Shown: positions 1-10,532 of the stretch, piece by piece
How positions within the stretch are numbered: the first letter of the stretch is position 1
How the letters are laid out: each line of letters begins with the position of its first letter
NCBI GenBank assembly: GCA_004194705.1
Contig: SADC01001317.1
Location: 1-64,000 of the forward strand
Direction: 5' to 3'
DNA length: 64,000 bases
Source: Ditylenchus dipsaci
Lineage: Eukaryota > Nematoda > Chromadorea > Rhabditida > Anguinidae
Translations under genes and position numbers: made by a program
Notes under the pieces: model-generated
What the model was told of the DNA's origin: nothing
The model's input: only the letters and a program-made list of their open reading frames with translations
Databases searched by the model: none

Positions 1-324
1 ATGGAATAGCCTAAACTTCATGCTGATTATAGCGTTTGATTGAAACTCAATAGCTAACCCAAATCATGTTGGCTACATCACAGTATAACCTTCGCTGTTA
101 ACTTACGGAAAAGCTTGAAGCAACTGCTAACATATAACGTTGCTGAAAACTCATTAGCTGATACTCCATGTGGGGCTACATAAAGTATGCTTCAGAAATG
201 TAGCTATTCAAGTTTCAGCAACCTATGGTAGGCGTTAAGATAAAGCTATTCTATAGTTTACATGAAGGTTAACTGTCACGGTAGGCAGATGAAAGAGCTA
301 GGCATTTCAGTGTTAGCTCTTTAA
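1..324. repeat. Satellite-related units, reverse orientation
   Basis: Diverged copies of the ~98-bp unit whose hallmark is an AGCAACGCTATAGTTAGCAT-like block, here on the minus strand up to about 180 and on the plus strand after that. It forms the outer part of the left palindrome arm. Confidence 0.6.
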
Positions 325-921
325 TGGCTCGTTCACCGGACTGCGAACTTACACGGTAAGGTGCACAACCTTAAAGGGCCATTGCTGTCTCCGACAACGT
401 TGGTCCCCGCCAATTCAATTTTTTTATCGTTGGATTTACGAGTGATTTCTCACCTGGTTTTGAAAACTATACCTAAAAGTAAATTCTAGGCTTTGTTTTC
501 TTAGAAACCAAGCTGAAAAATCCGTACAGAGTTGAATGATTACTCAAAAAGTGAAGCTCATGGCATGCCTATTACTGCCTCACTTACCGATTTCTGCCGA
601 TGCGTCTGCGATGAGAAAATGAGTTTTGAGAATTGAGGCATGAGCTTTCGATTGATGTATAAAGGGAGTATTAGGGATGCTCGGTGGAGAAAGAAAACAT
701 GTGAAGAAACGTTTAAAAGCTGTCTTTCAACCGTTTATGACATAAATACATCAAGAAAACTGTCTATGTCTCAGTCTAAGTCTCACTCCATGAAGACTTC
801 AGACTGAGACTTAGATCTTCACGGAGTGAGACTCAGACTAAGACATAGACTTCGACTGAGACAAAATGTGTTCATGTAGCCAAAAAAGTCTTAGTCTAAG
901 TCGCAGTCCGTGAACGAGCCA
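325..921. mobile_element. Harbinger-like MITE, left-arm copy
   Basis: Both ends carry the inverted repeat TGGCTCGTTCACGGACTGCG; here the left end has a small insertion (CACCGG). The interior contains TCTCCGACAACGTTGGTCCCCGCC and a cluster of GAGACTTAGACT-type palindromes at about 760-910. It is the mirror copy of the element at 5696-6302. No coding sequence is seen. Confidence 0.6.
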
Positions 922-1420
922 TAAACTATCAAGTTCCATCAACGCTATTGTTATTATAAAGCTTCAGCTATTCCATAGTTAACATCAAAGGTCAACTGTC
1001 ATGGAGTTACCATGAAGTGTAGCTATCAAGTTTCAACTAGGCTATGGCAAGCAAAAACTTGAGCTATTCCACAACTAACATAGAAGGTTCACTGTAATGT
1101 AGCCAACATGATTTTTTAGCTTTTGAGTTTCAGCAACGCTATTGTTAGCACAAAGTTTAAGCTATTCCATAGTTAACAGCGAAGGTTAACTGTAATAGAG
1201 TCAACATGATTTTGCAGCTATTGAGTTTCAGCAACGCTATAGTTAGCATAAAGTCCAAGCAATTCAATAGTTCACAGCGAAGGTATACTGTAATGGAGTC
1301 AACATGATTTTAACAGCTATTGAGTTTCAGCAACGCTATAGTTAGCATGAACTTCGAGCTTTTCCATAGTTAACACCGAAGCTTAACTGTAATAGAGTCA
1401 CATGATTCTTCATTCGAATT
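922..1420 (+). repeat. Satellite-related units, plus orientation
   Basis: About five diverged units with the AGTTTCAGCAACGCTAT block at roughly 95-110 bp spacing, mirrored at about 5220-5690 on the other arm. Confidence 0.65.
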
Positions 1421-2327
1421 TTTCCTGGTTCTAGCTCTGGTTACAAATGCGAAAAAACGAAAATTGTTGAGAAAAAATCTTGATTAATTGATGCATAAAT
1501 TAAAAATGCATAAAGGGTTTTTTCGCAAGAGCCATGTTGAAAAACATGATAGAATTGTTTTGAAAAATATTAAAAAATACTTGACGATTATCAGTTTTTT
1601 CGCCATAAGGCTAAGGCTAAACCTAAAAAGTTCGATTTTTCAAAACGAAGTGGTACCTATATAGTATTTGGGTGGGTGGATAAGCATTTGAGTACATGTT
1701 GGTCATAAAGAAAAACTTTTTTTAGTGATATATGTGTTCGCATGTTTAAACTTCTTTCAAAGCTTTTTCAATGGCAGAGGAACTTTTGCAATCAGATATG
1801 AAAATTGCTGTGAAAAATGAGATTTTGACCCTTGAAAGTGAAAGTGTGGTTTTCAGGGTTAATCTTATGAGCGACCATTTGGTCACAAGGAAAAACTTTT
1901 TAAGTGTGATATTTTTATTCACATGTTATACTCATTTAAAAGCTCTTTTAATAAAGGAGGATTTTAGCATTAGATTTGAGAATAAATCTCTATATAGTAT
2001 TTGGTATGTGTCTGTCGTTAAAGTTAGTTACCAAAGATTGACCAACTGCCTTGGTCCCCAAGGTAATCACACAAAAAGGGTACCTATACATTTGAAAAAC
2101 GAAAAAGATGGAATTTGAACATAGTTTTGTTAGCTGGGCCTACCGCATAAAGAAACTCTGGTATGCATATTGTTTTTATGCATCCAGAGTTACTCCGAGT
2201 GATTTGTGTCTAAGGTATGTGGGTGTGCGCATCTCAACCCCAAGAAACCAAGCCCCCTGCGCCCCTGCGCCCCCTCGACTCAACTTAGGTATTGAACACA
2301 GGCGGGTTTTTTTCACTTAATTAAAAT
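1421..2327. repeat. Inner left palindrome arm, no gene
   Basis: Non-coding sequence mirrored at about 4030-5200. From 2108 it contains one half of the recurrent fold-back core: a TATGCAT hairpin followed by GTGTCTAAG and a consensus 5' splice site GTATGT at 2215-2220. The short open frames here lie inside repeats and have no protein-like character. Confidence 0.6.
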
Positions 2328-3743
2328 TAGTGCTGTGCCCTAGTCTTCGAGCGAGATTTCGAGACGAGATTTTAAGCAAAAACAATTTCGAGACCAAGAT
2401 CGAGACTTTGAAAATTTTCGAGCGAGATTTTCGAGATCTCGAAAAATTTTTCGAGACGCATTTAAGTAATTCGAGACATATCTCATCATTTTTTTCAGAA
2501 GCAACATCTTTATTTATCCGACAACTCAACACACACACTTCAATAACAAACAGTTCAATTGATGAGACATTTGTTCAAGAATATGAGCTTCTCTGCGTTG
2601 CCCGGACTAAGGACTTGATCTGCGGTAGTCGTAACATCGCGAGCCACTGAGAAGAGCTGCTCACTTGCTACGCTGCTGCCGGTGAAGAGAGATAACGCTG
2701 CGCTAGCTTCGCCAAAATTGGAATGACTTTTCGTTTAGCTAAAACAGGTTATGCATAACAACTAACATAACAAATATATTTTGAAACAAACCTTCCAGAA
2801 GTCCAAAGGATTCTCATCAAGCTCAAGATTCTTCAGTTTCGTGTAGGCTGTAATCTCTGCAATGACGCTCGCTTCATCGGAACTCGCAATTGCTTCAGTT
2901 GTGTCAGTGAAGAATTGGGAGTTTGAGCCAAAGAAAGAGGAAGACGTTTGACGCTTTGCTGTGGCGAACTCACTTCTAAAAACCAAAGCATTTTATTCAT
3001 CCATAAAAGTAAAATATCTACCAGCTTCTAATGTATCCGCCCACAAATCGGTGTTGAGGCTCTACCACAACGGACAATGGCTGATTTGTACAAGCAATGA
3101 AATGCATCACCTTTCGATCCAATGAAGACAATTCACCTAAAAGACAAATAACAAACAAAAAGAAAACGACCACAGCATGAAGACAAACCTTTCGGCAGAA
3201 CTTTGACGAACTTGTCCAGCGCATTCTTCTCGGCTCCCTTCTTGGCATCTAACTCGTTAAGCTTCTTTGCGTATTCCTCGTGCGTCCTAGCGTGATTGAA
3301 GAGCCCTTTGTGTTTCCATCAGTCATTTGGATGTTCTTCGGAGGAGCAGACGCGCAGGCCAAACATTGTGCTTCTGTAGATGAGATCTTCTTGTAGAGGC
3401 CAATTTTCCACACACTGCTCATTTTCGCTTTCTAAAAAAGAGAAATACAAGGCTTTGCTAATACTTGGGAATAAGAAAAACAACGTAAAACAATCATTCA
3501 TTGAAAAACGTAACAGATTGCAAAAATGTCTTTTATTCAATCAATATGTTATTGATTTTTTGAAAAAATTGAAATAAATTGTCTTGAACCGTCCGAGCGA
3601 GACCTTCGAGATTTTAAAAAATTTCGAGACCGAGATCGAGATTTTTGAAAATTTCGAGCGAGATTTCGAGACGAGATTTTGATCTCAATTTAGACCGAGC
3701 GAGCGAGATTTTCGAGACGAGATCTCGCTCGGGCACAGCACTA
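2328..3743. mobile_element. Decayed hAT-superfamily transposon in the loop of the palindrome
   Basis: Terminal inverted repeats TAGTGCTGTGCCC / GGGCACAGCACTA bound 1.4 kb. Subterminal arrays of CGAGCGAGATTTCGAGAC-type motifs sit at both ends, typical of hAT ends. Flanks ATTAAAAT and ATTAAAAA resemble an 8-bp target duplication but are offset by one base and not exact. The interior contains recognisable hAT C-terminal coding sequence on the minus strand. The N-terminal half is absent, so it is an internally deleted, non-autonomous copy. Confidence 0.8.
2555..2986 (-). pseudogene. hAT transposase C-terminal fragment (dimerisation region)
   Basis: Two minus-strand exons. Exon 2792-2986 reads to ...ITAYTKLKNLELDENPLDFWK, the start of the hAT dimerisation domain, and ends at a GTTTGT donor. 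The next exon (from about 2739) reads IPILAKLAQRYLSSPA, then shifts frame by one base near 2672-2684, after which SSVASEQLFSVARDV and LSPGNAEKLIFLNK follow to a stop at 2555. These match the canonical P-A-S-S..SER.FS...L...nae.liFl signature. The single-base shift breaks the domain; it may be decay or an assembly indel. The RNase-H catalytic part is missing. Confidence 0.8.
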
Positions 3744-3899
3744 TTAAAAATAGTGTTTAAACGACTCCTAAGTAATTTTTATATGCTTAAAACGACGAAA
3801 AAGTTATTTTCTAACATTTTTCCACACAAAAAATGGTATTTTCAAAAAAAAACATTTTTGATTATTTGCCTTGGGGACCAAGGCAAATTACCTTGTATT

Positions 3900-4200
3900 A
3901 AGGTATTATACCCCGTTTCGGTCACTGGAGCTGGGCAAAAAAAATCTCTTTATGCATTTTTAATCAAGAGTCTTGCTCGGAATTATGTCTAAAGTAAGTG
4001 AGTGCGCGCATCTCTAATCAACAAGGCCTCCTACGCCCCGAAGGGGGTGCAAGGGGCTTGGTTTCTTGGAGTTGAGATGCGCACACCCACATACCTTAGA
4101 CACAAATCACTCGGAGTAACTCTGGATGCATAAAAACAATATGCATACCAGAGTTTCTTTATGCGGTAGCCCAGCTAACAAAACTATGTTCAAATTCCAT
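3900..4200. repeat. Fold-back core, full two-sided copy
   Basis: Plus-strand half ...ATGTCTAAAGTAAGTGAGTGCGCGCATCT meets a GC-rich hairpin (CCCCGAAGGGGG) and then the opposite half, which on the minus strand ends GTGTCTAAGGTATGT. The same two halves recur at 8576-8870, 37970-38260, 46070-46370 and 60405-60602. Confidence 0.7.
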
Positions 4201-5695
4201 CTTTTTTCGTTTTTTCAAGATGTATAGGTACCCTTTTTGTGTGATTACCTTGGGGGGCCAAGGCAGTTGGTCAATCTTTGGTAACTAACTTTTTATTGAA
4301 AACTTTACTTTTAAGTGCGGAATTTGTTAAGAAACAACTTTTTTATCGTTTTTGGCGTATAAATTTTCTTAGGAGACGTTTAAACCATATTTACAATTAA
4401 CCAAAAAGGGGCCCCCAAGTGCACAAGTGCCAAAAAATTCAAAAGCTATTTTAATATCACGCATTTTTGCTTGAAAGAAAGCTGAGACGTCGAACTTAAG
4501 GGTTGCGCAAAAAAATCCGACATAAGTCTACGAAAACTGGCAGAAAATTGGGCTTGAACACAAAAAATACAACAAAAGTGGCGACAGACACATACCAAAT
4601 ACTATATAGAGATTTATTCTCAAATCTAATTGCTAAAAATCCTCCTTTATTAAAAGAGCTTTTAAATGAGTATTAACATGTGAATAAAAATATCACACTG
4701 AAAAAGTTTTTCCTTGTGACCAAATGGTCGCTCATAAGATTAACCCTGAAAACCACCACTTTTCACTTTCAAGGGTCAAAATCTCATTTTTTCACAGCAA
4801 TTTTCATATCTGATTGCAAAAGTTCCTCTGCCATTGAAAAAGCTTTGAAAGAAGTTTAAACATGCGAACAAAATATATCACTAAAAAAAGTTTTTCTTTA
4901 TGACCAAACATGTACTCAAATGCATTATCCACCCACCCCAAATACTATATAGGTACCACTTCGTTTTGAAAAAATCGAACTTTTTAGGTTTAGCCTTAGC
5001 CCTTATGGCGAAAAAACTGATAATCGTCAAGTATTTTTTTAATATTTTTCAAAAACAATTCTATCATGTTTTTCAACATGGCTCTTGCGAAAAAACCCTT
5101 TATGCATTTTTAATTTATGCATCAATTTAATCAAGATTTTTTCTCAACAATTTTCGTTTTTTCGCATTTGTAACCAGAGCTAGAACCAGGAAAAAATTCG
5201 AATGAAGAATCATGTTGACTCTATTACAGTTAAGCTTCGGTGTTAACTATGGAAAAGCTCGAAGTTCATGCTAACTATAGCGTTGCTGAAACTCAATAGC
5301 TGTAAAATCATGTTGACTCCATTACAGTATACCTTCGCTGTGAACTATTGAATTGCTTGGACTTTATGCTAACTATAGCGTTGCTGAAACTCAATAGCTG
5401 CAAAATCATGTTGACTCTATTACAGTTAACCTTCGCTGTTAACTATGGAATAGCTTAAACTTTGTGCTAACAATAGCGTTGCTGAAACTCAAAAGCTAAA
5501 AAATCATGTTGGCTACATTACAGTGAACCTTCTATGTTAGTTGTGGAATAGCTCAAGGTTTATGCTTGCCATAGCCTAGTTGAAACTTGATAGCTAACAC
5601 TTCATGGTAACTCCATGACAGTTGACCTTTGATGTTAACTATGGAATAGCTGAAGCTTTATAATAACAATAGCGTTGATGGAACTTGATAGTTTA
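4201..5695. repeat. Inner right palindrome arm with satellite-related units
   Basis: Mirror of about 1000-2190. 4300-4460 contains a module (TAAGAAACAACTTTTTTATCG, GGAGACGTTTAAACC) that recurs around the insertion at 45862-46836 and at 46845-47300. 5220-5690 holds diverged ~98-bp units on the minus strand. No gene seen. Confidence 0.6.
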
Positions 5696-6302
5696 TGGCT
5701 CGTTCACGGACTGCGACTTAGACTAAGACTTTTTTGGCTACATGAACACCATTTTGTCTCAGTCGAAGTCTATGTCTTAGTCTGAGTCTCACTCCGTGAA
5801 GATCTAAGTCTCAGTCTGAAGTCTTCATGGAGTGAGACTTAGACTGAGACATAGACAGTTTTCTTGATGTATTTATGTCATAAACGGTTGAAAGACAGCT
5901 TTTAAACGTTTCTTCACATGTTTTCTTTCTCCACCGAGCATCCCTAATACTCCCTTTATACATCAATCGAAAGCTCATGCCCTCAATTCTCAAAACTCAA
6001 TTTTCTCATCGCAGACGCATCGGCGAGAAAATCGGTAAGTGAGGCAGTAATAGGCATGCCATGAGCTTCACTTTTTGAGTAATCATTCAACTTCTGTACG
6101 GATTTTTCAGCTTGGTTTCTAAGAAAACAAAGCCTAGAATTTACTTTTAGGTATAGTTTTTCAGAAACCAGGTTGAGAAATTCACTCGTAAATCCAACGA
6201 TAAAAAAAAATTGAATTGGCGGGGACCAACCGTTGTCGGAGACGGCAATGGCCCTTTAAGGTTGTGCACTTACCGTGTAAGTCGCAGTCCGTGAACGAGC
6301 CA
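5696..6302. mobile_element. Harbinger-like MITE, right-arm copy
   Basis: 607 bp with terminal inverted repeats TGGCTCGTTCACGGACTGCG and a 3-bp duplication TTA at 5693-5695 and 6303-6305. A TWA target duplication is the PIF/Harbinger habit. No transposase inside. The short minus frame at 5811-5993 is a by-product of the GAGACT palindrome. Confidence 0.65.
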
Positions 6303-6459
6303 TTAAGAGCTAACACTGAAATAGCTAGCTCTTCATTGCCTACGTGACAGTTAACCTTCATGTAAACTATAGAATAGCTTTATCTTAACGCTAACCATAG
6401 GGTTGCTGAAACTTGATAGCTAACATTTCATGAAGCATACTTTATGTAGCCAACATGAA

Positions 6460-7780
6460 GTATCAGCTATTGAGTTTCAGCAACGTTATAGTTAGCATGT
6501 TGCTTCAGCTTTTCCGTAGTTAACAGCGAAGGTTAACTGTGATGTAGCCAACATGATTTGTTAGCTATTGAGTTTCATCAACGCTATAGTCAGCATGAAG
6601 TTTAGGCTATTCCATAGTTAACAGCGAAGGTTAACTGTAATGGAGTCAACATGATTGGTTAGCTATTGACTGTCAGCAACGCTATAGTTAGCATGGAACT
6701 TCAGCTTTCCCATAGTTAACATCGAAGGTTCACTGTCATGCAGTCAACATTATTTGTTAGCTATTGACTGTCAGCAACGCTATAGTTAGCATGGAACTTC
6801 AGCTTTCCCATAGTTAACATCGAAGGTTCACTGTCATGCAGTCAACATGATTTGTTAGCTATTGACTGTCAGCAACGCTATAGTTAGCATGGAACTTCAG
6901 CTTTCCATTGTTAACATCGAAGGTTAACTGTGATGGAGTCAACATGATTTGTTAGCTATTGACTGTCAGCAACGCTATAGTTAGCATGGAACTTCAGCTT
7001 TCCCATAGTTAACATCGAAGGTTCACTGTCATGCAGTCAACATGATTTGTTAGCTATTGACTGTCAGCAACGCTATAGTTAGCATGGAACTTCAGCTTTC
7101 CCATAGTCAACATCGAAGGTTCACTGTCATGCAGTCAACATGATTTGTTAGCTATTGACTGTCAGCAACGCTATAGTTAGCATGGAACTTCAGCTTTCCC
7201 ATTGTTAATATCGAAGGTTAACTGTGATGGAGTCAACATGATTTGTTAGCTATTGACTGTCAGCAACGCTATAGTTAGCATGGAACTTCAGCTTTCCCAT
7301 TGTTAACATCGAAGGTTAACTGTGATGGAGTCAACATGATTTGTTAGCTATTGACTGTCAGCAACGCTATAGTTAGCATGGAACTTCAGCTTTCCCATAG
7401 TCAACATCGAAGGTTCACTGTCATGCAGTCAACATGATTTGTTAGCTATTGACTGTCAGCAACGATATAGTTAGCATGGAACTTCAGCTTTCCCATTGTT
7501 AACATCGAAGGTTAACTGTGATGGAGTCAACATGATTTGTTAGCTATTGACTGTCAGCAACGCTATAGTTAGCATGGAACTTCAGCTTTCTCATTGTTAA
7601 CATCGAAGGTTAACTGTGATGGAGTCAACATGATTTGTTAGCTATTGACTGTCAGCAACGCTATAGTTAGCATGGAACTTCAGCTTTCCCATAGTTAACA
7701 TCGAAGGTTCACTGTCATGCAGTCAACATGATTTGGTAGCTATTGAGTTTCATCAGCGCTATAGTTAGCATGAAGATCAT
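6460..7780 (+). repeat. Tandem satellite array, ~98-bp unit
   Basis: About 13 tandem units: GTTAGCTATTGACTGTCAGC, ACGCTATAGTTAGCATGG, then CTTTCCCATAGTTAACATCG. Spacing is 97-99 bp. Units differ at a few sites and alternate between CATGCAGTCAACATG and GATGGAGTCAACATG variants, suggesting higher-order duplication of unit blocks. No coding sequence. Confidence 0.95.
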
Positions 7781-8299
7781 TCTATTCTATAGTTTACATT
7801 AAGGGTGTAGCCAGGGAGAGGCAGGGAAGAGGGCACATGCCCCCCTGTCAGATTTTTTCCTAGTCAAAAATTAAAAACGTTTTACGTAAAATGGCCTCAA
7901 AAATATTTTTCTCGTATCGTGCCCCTGTCTGATTTTTTCGATTTTCTGATTACGCTCCTGATTGGTAAATTCGACAAAAATGTATTTTGGACTTTTAAAA
8001 AAGTGCTCACGGTTTTTCGATGAGGTACACACATAAAACCCGCTTGACTCAAAGTTAAATTTAGTTAATCCCCCTACTAACCCGATGGTTGATTTACTTG
8101 TTAGGTGGAAAAATTACTGAGTTGGTGGTTCATTCACCATCTAGATGGTTTAATTAAAGTCCAGATATGAAAATGTATTTTGGCGCGCAAATGTCGGCGC
8201 GCAAATGTCGTGGCGCGCGAATGTCGGATAACCCTTGGATTGGTTAAGCCATGGTGTATCCAGTAAAACTGAGGCCGGATAATGAAAAAATTTGGCTTG
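7781..8299. other. Anonymous spacer between satellite and fold-back element
   Basis: Contains a C-tract (GCCCCCCTGTCAGA) and three GGCGCGCAAATGTCG-like copies at 8181-8225. No gene, RNA or clear element seen. Confidence 0.4.
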
Positions 8300-9164
8300 A
8301 GTTTACAATCCCCCCCCCCCACAGGGACTGCTCGGATGGAGGAGATAACATCATATTCGTGTTTCTCGACCCCGATTTCATGAGAAAGCCGCGTGTTTTT
8401 TTAATTTTTCGAAAAAAAAAATTTTTCAATCCACAGGGGGGTATCATGGTTTTTTAGTCAAAATTTGAAAAATTTAAATTGGCGCCTTTTGAATTTAAAA
8501 GGGAATAAGGGCTGTATTGGGAGGGGAAGGGAATAAAAGGAGGCCACTAATCACACAAGGGCCACTAACAAGAAGATGTTGAACATAGTTTTGAATACTG
8601 GGGCCTACCGCATAAATAAACTCTGGTATGCATGCTTTTTCATGCATCCAGAGTCACTTTCGAGTGATTTGTGTCTAAGGTATGTGGGTGTGCGCATCTC
8701 AACTCCAAGCCCCAAGCCCCCTGCGCCCCGAAGGGGGCGCAGGGGGCTTGAGAGTTAGAGATGCGCGCACAAACTTACCTTAGACATGATTCCGAGAAGT
8801 ACTCTTGACCATAAAATGCATATAGAGTCTGTTTTTGCCACGGCCCAGTTGAAAAACATGGTGAGGCAGTCGAAGAATACATATATTTACTTTTATATTG
8901 TTCTGCCATAAAAGTGGCCCCCTTTTATTCCCTTCCCCTCCCAATACAGCCCTTATTCCCTTTTAAATTCAAAAGGCGCCAATTTAAATTTTTCAAATTT
9001 TGACTAAAAAACCATGATACCCCCCTGTGGATTGAAAAAAATTTTTTTTCGAAAAATTAAAAAAACACGCGGCTTTCTCATGAAATCGGGGTCGAGAAAC
9101 ACGAATATGATGTTATCTCCTCCATCCGAGCAGTCCCTGTGGGGGGGGGGGGGGATTGTAAACT
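8300..9164. mobile_element. Fold-back element with poly-C/G ends
   Basis: Left end AGTTTACAATCCCCC and right end GGGGGATTGTAAACT begin arms of about 230 bp (8300-8540 against 8925-9164). The arms share GGACTGCTCGGATGGAGGAG and an AATTTAAATTGGCGCC block. The middle is the two-sided core with donor-like GTATGT at 8680-8685 on the plus strand and GTAAGT on the minus strand near 8779. No target duplication was recognised. Confidence 0.75.
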
Positions 9165-9249
9165 GCAACCAAAAATTTGAATGATAAGATTTCTTCACAA
9201 GACAAAAAGGATAAGTTTAAACAATTTTGCGGGTGAATTTACTGCGGGT

Positions 9250-9728
9250 GAATATACCTAGAGCACATCGAGGGTAAGCTGTCATGTAGTCAACATGATT
9301 TGTAAGCAATTGAGTTTCAGCAACGCTATAGTCAGCATAAAGTTAAAGCTATTCCACAGTTAACATCGAAGGTTAAGTGTAATGTAGCCAACATGATTTG
9401 TAAGCTATTGAGTTTCAGCAACGCTATAGTTAGCATATAGCATAAAGTTGAAGCTATTCCACATTTAACATCGAAGGTTAAGTGTAATGTAGCCAACATG
9501 ATTTGTAAACTATTGTGTTTGAGCAACGCTATAGTTAGCATAAAGTTATAGCTATTCCACAGTTAACATCGAAGGTTAAGTGTAGTGTAGTCAACATGAT
9601 TTGTAAGCTATTGAGTTTCAGCAACGCTATAGTTAGCATAAAGTTGAAGCTATTTCACAGTTAACATCGAAGGGTAACTGTAATGTAGCCAACTTGATTT
9701 GTAAGCAATTGAGTTTCAGCAACGCTAT
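9250..9728 (+). repeat. Satellite array, left of the LTR element
   Basis: About five ~98-bp units (GTTTCAGCAACGCTATAGTT, GCATAAAGTTGAAGCTATTC). The array stops within AACGCTAT at 9728 and resumes at 12422 with CTATAGTCAGC, so the LTR element split one unit. Confidence 0.9.
9725..9728. other. Target-site duplication, left (CTAT)
   Basis: CTAT here and at 12422-12425. Joining the flanks restores the uninterrupted satellite sequence AACGCTATAGTCAGC, so the insertion spans 9729-12421 exactly. Confidence 0.8.
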
Positions 9729-10203
9729 TGTTGCGTCTTCGACGCAAAGAATTTACCAGAGCTGTCCCTATCTCCCCTGCTAGCCGCAAATTCCCTTTCA
9801 TAGGCCTGCAGGGGAAGATCAAAACATATTTATTTGTAGTATGTACAGCCTGGGTGTCTGCATCTCTGGTCTACAGTCTCTGACTGTAGACCAGAGAGGC
9901 AGCTGCCTAGAGCTAAAAGCAATCAGTTGTGTTAAAAAGTGTTGGGCGAAAAGCCTTAGAAAGAAAGCTGTCGATAATATTTGTTGTAAAAAGAAAAGAA
10001 AGTAGAGAAATAAAGCTTTTCAACCGCATTTATTTGCTATTGATTTATTAAAAGTAAAATTGCTAGGCCGAACTGCCTATATTAAAAGACCCCCCCCCTA
10101 TTCCGGCTAGCCCTCAAATTCCTACTACAACGACCGCGTACTCGACCTAAAAATTCTGTGTCTGGCAGCCGAGGATTTAGACCGCCCAAAGGCTGTCGTC
10201 ACA
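9729..10203 (+). repeat. 5' long terminal repeat
   Basis: Begins TGTTGCGTCTTCGACGCAA, itself a perfect hairpin with a TTC loop, and ends GTCGTCACA (TG...CA). It carries a poly(A) signal AATAAA at 10009-10014 and a C-tract near 10090. Confidence 0.93.
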
Positions 10204-10205
10204 AG

Positions 10206-10223
10206 TGGCGATCTTGGCAGGAT
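10206..10223 (+). promoter_or_regulatory. Primer-binding site for minus-strand synthesis
   Basis: TGGCGATCTTGGCAGGAT starts two bases after the LTR. TGG pairs with the CCA end of a tRNA. The tRNA species was not identified. The same 18 bases occur inverted at 12230-12247. Confidence 0.75.
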
Positions 10224-10532
10224 CCACTGCCCAAAAAGCAAAAGGTTAGTTTGATTTTGGGCAATTAGTCCGCCCCTCCCAGCCTAGCTTGGACCAGCAC
10301 TTCGCGTGTGATATTCCTTGTTAGTGCCGGAGGTCCCCCTAGAAGCCCATTTTTGAGCAAAGAAGGCTTCGCGCCTTTTGTTGTGTTTTAAAGTTAGAAA
10401 AAACTAAAAGAGTTTGGTTGACCCCTCTAAGACTTCGTGTCAAAAGAGTGAACTTCGCGTTCAACTGCATTAAAAAGACAGCTATTCACCCAAACCGGTG
10501 CGAAGTGAACTTTGCGTTCCAGCATCGCAGTA

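Larger units (their letters stand above)
1..6616. repeat. Giant inverted repeat (palindrome), left arm truncated by window start
   Basis: Bases 1-60 match the reverse complement of about 6559-6616. The match continues inward through about 300-420 against 6220-6330, 640-920 against 5700-5960, 1400-2300 against 4030-5220. The centre is near 3.3 kb. The loop (about 2.3-4.0 kb) holds a decayed hAT element. The arms are mosaics: ~98-bp satellite units in both orientations, a MITE with TTA target sites and a GAGACT-type simple palindrome. Arm similarity is high by eye but there are many small differences, so it is not a recent perfect duplication. It could be a very large fold-back element or an inverted segmental duplication; the outer end lies outside the window. 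Confidence 0.85.

Noticed and set aside
8134..9198. Several 60-70 codon frames
   Set aside because: They lie in the mirrored arms of a fold-back element and are inverse copies of each other.
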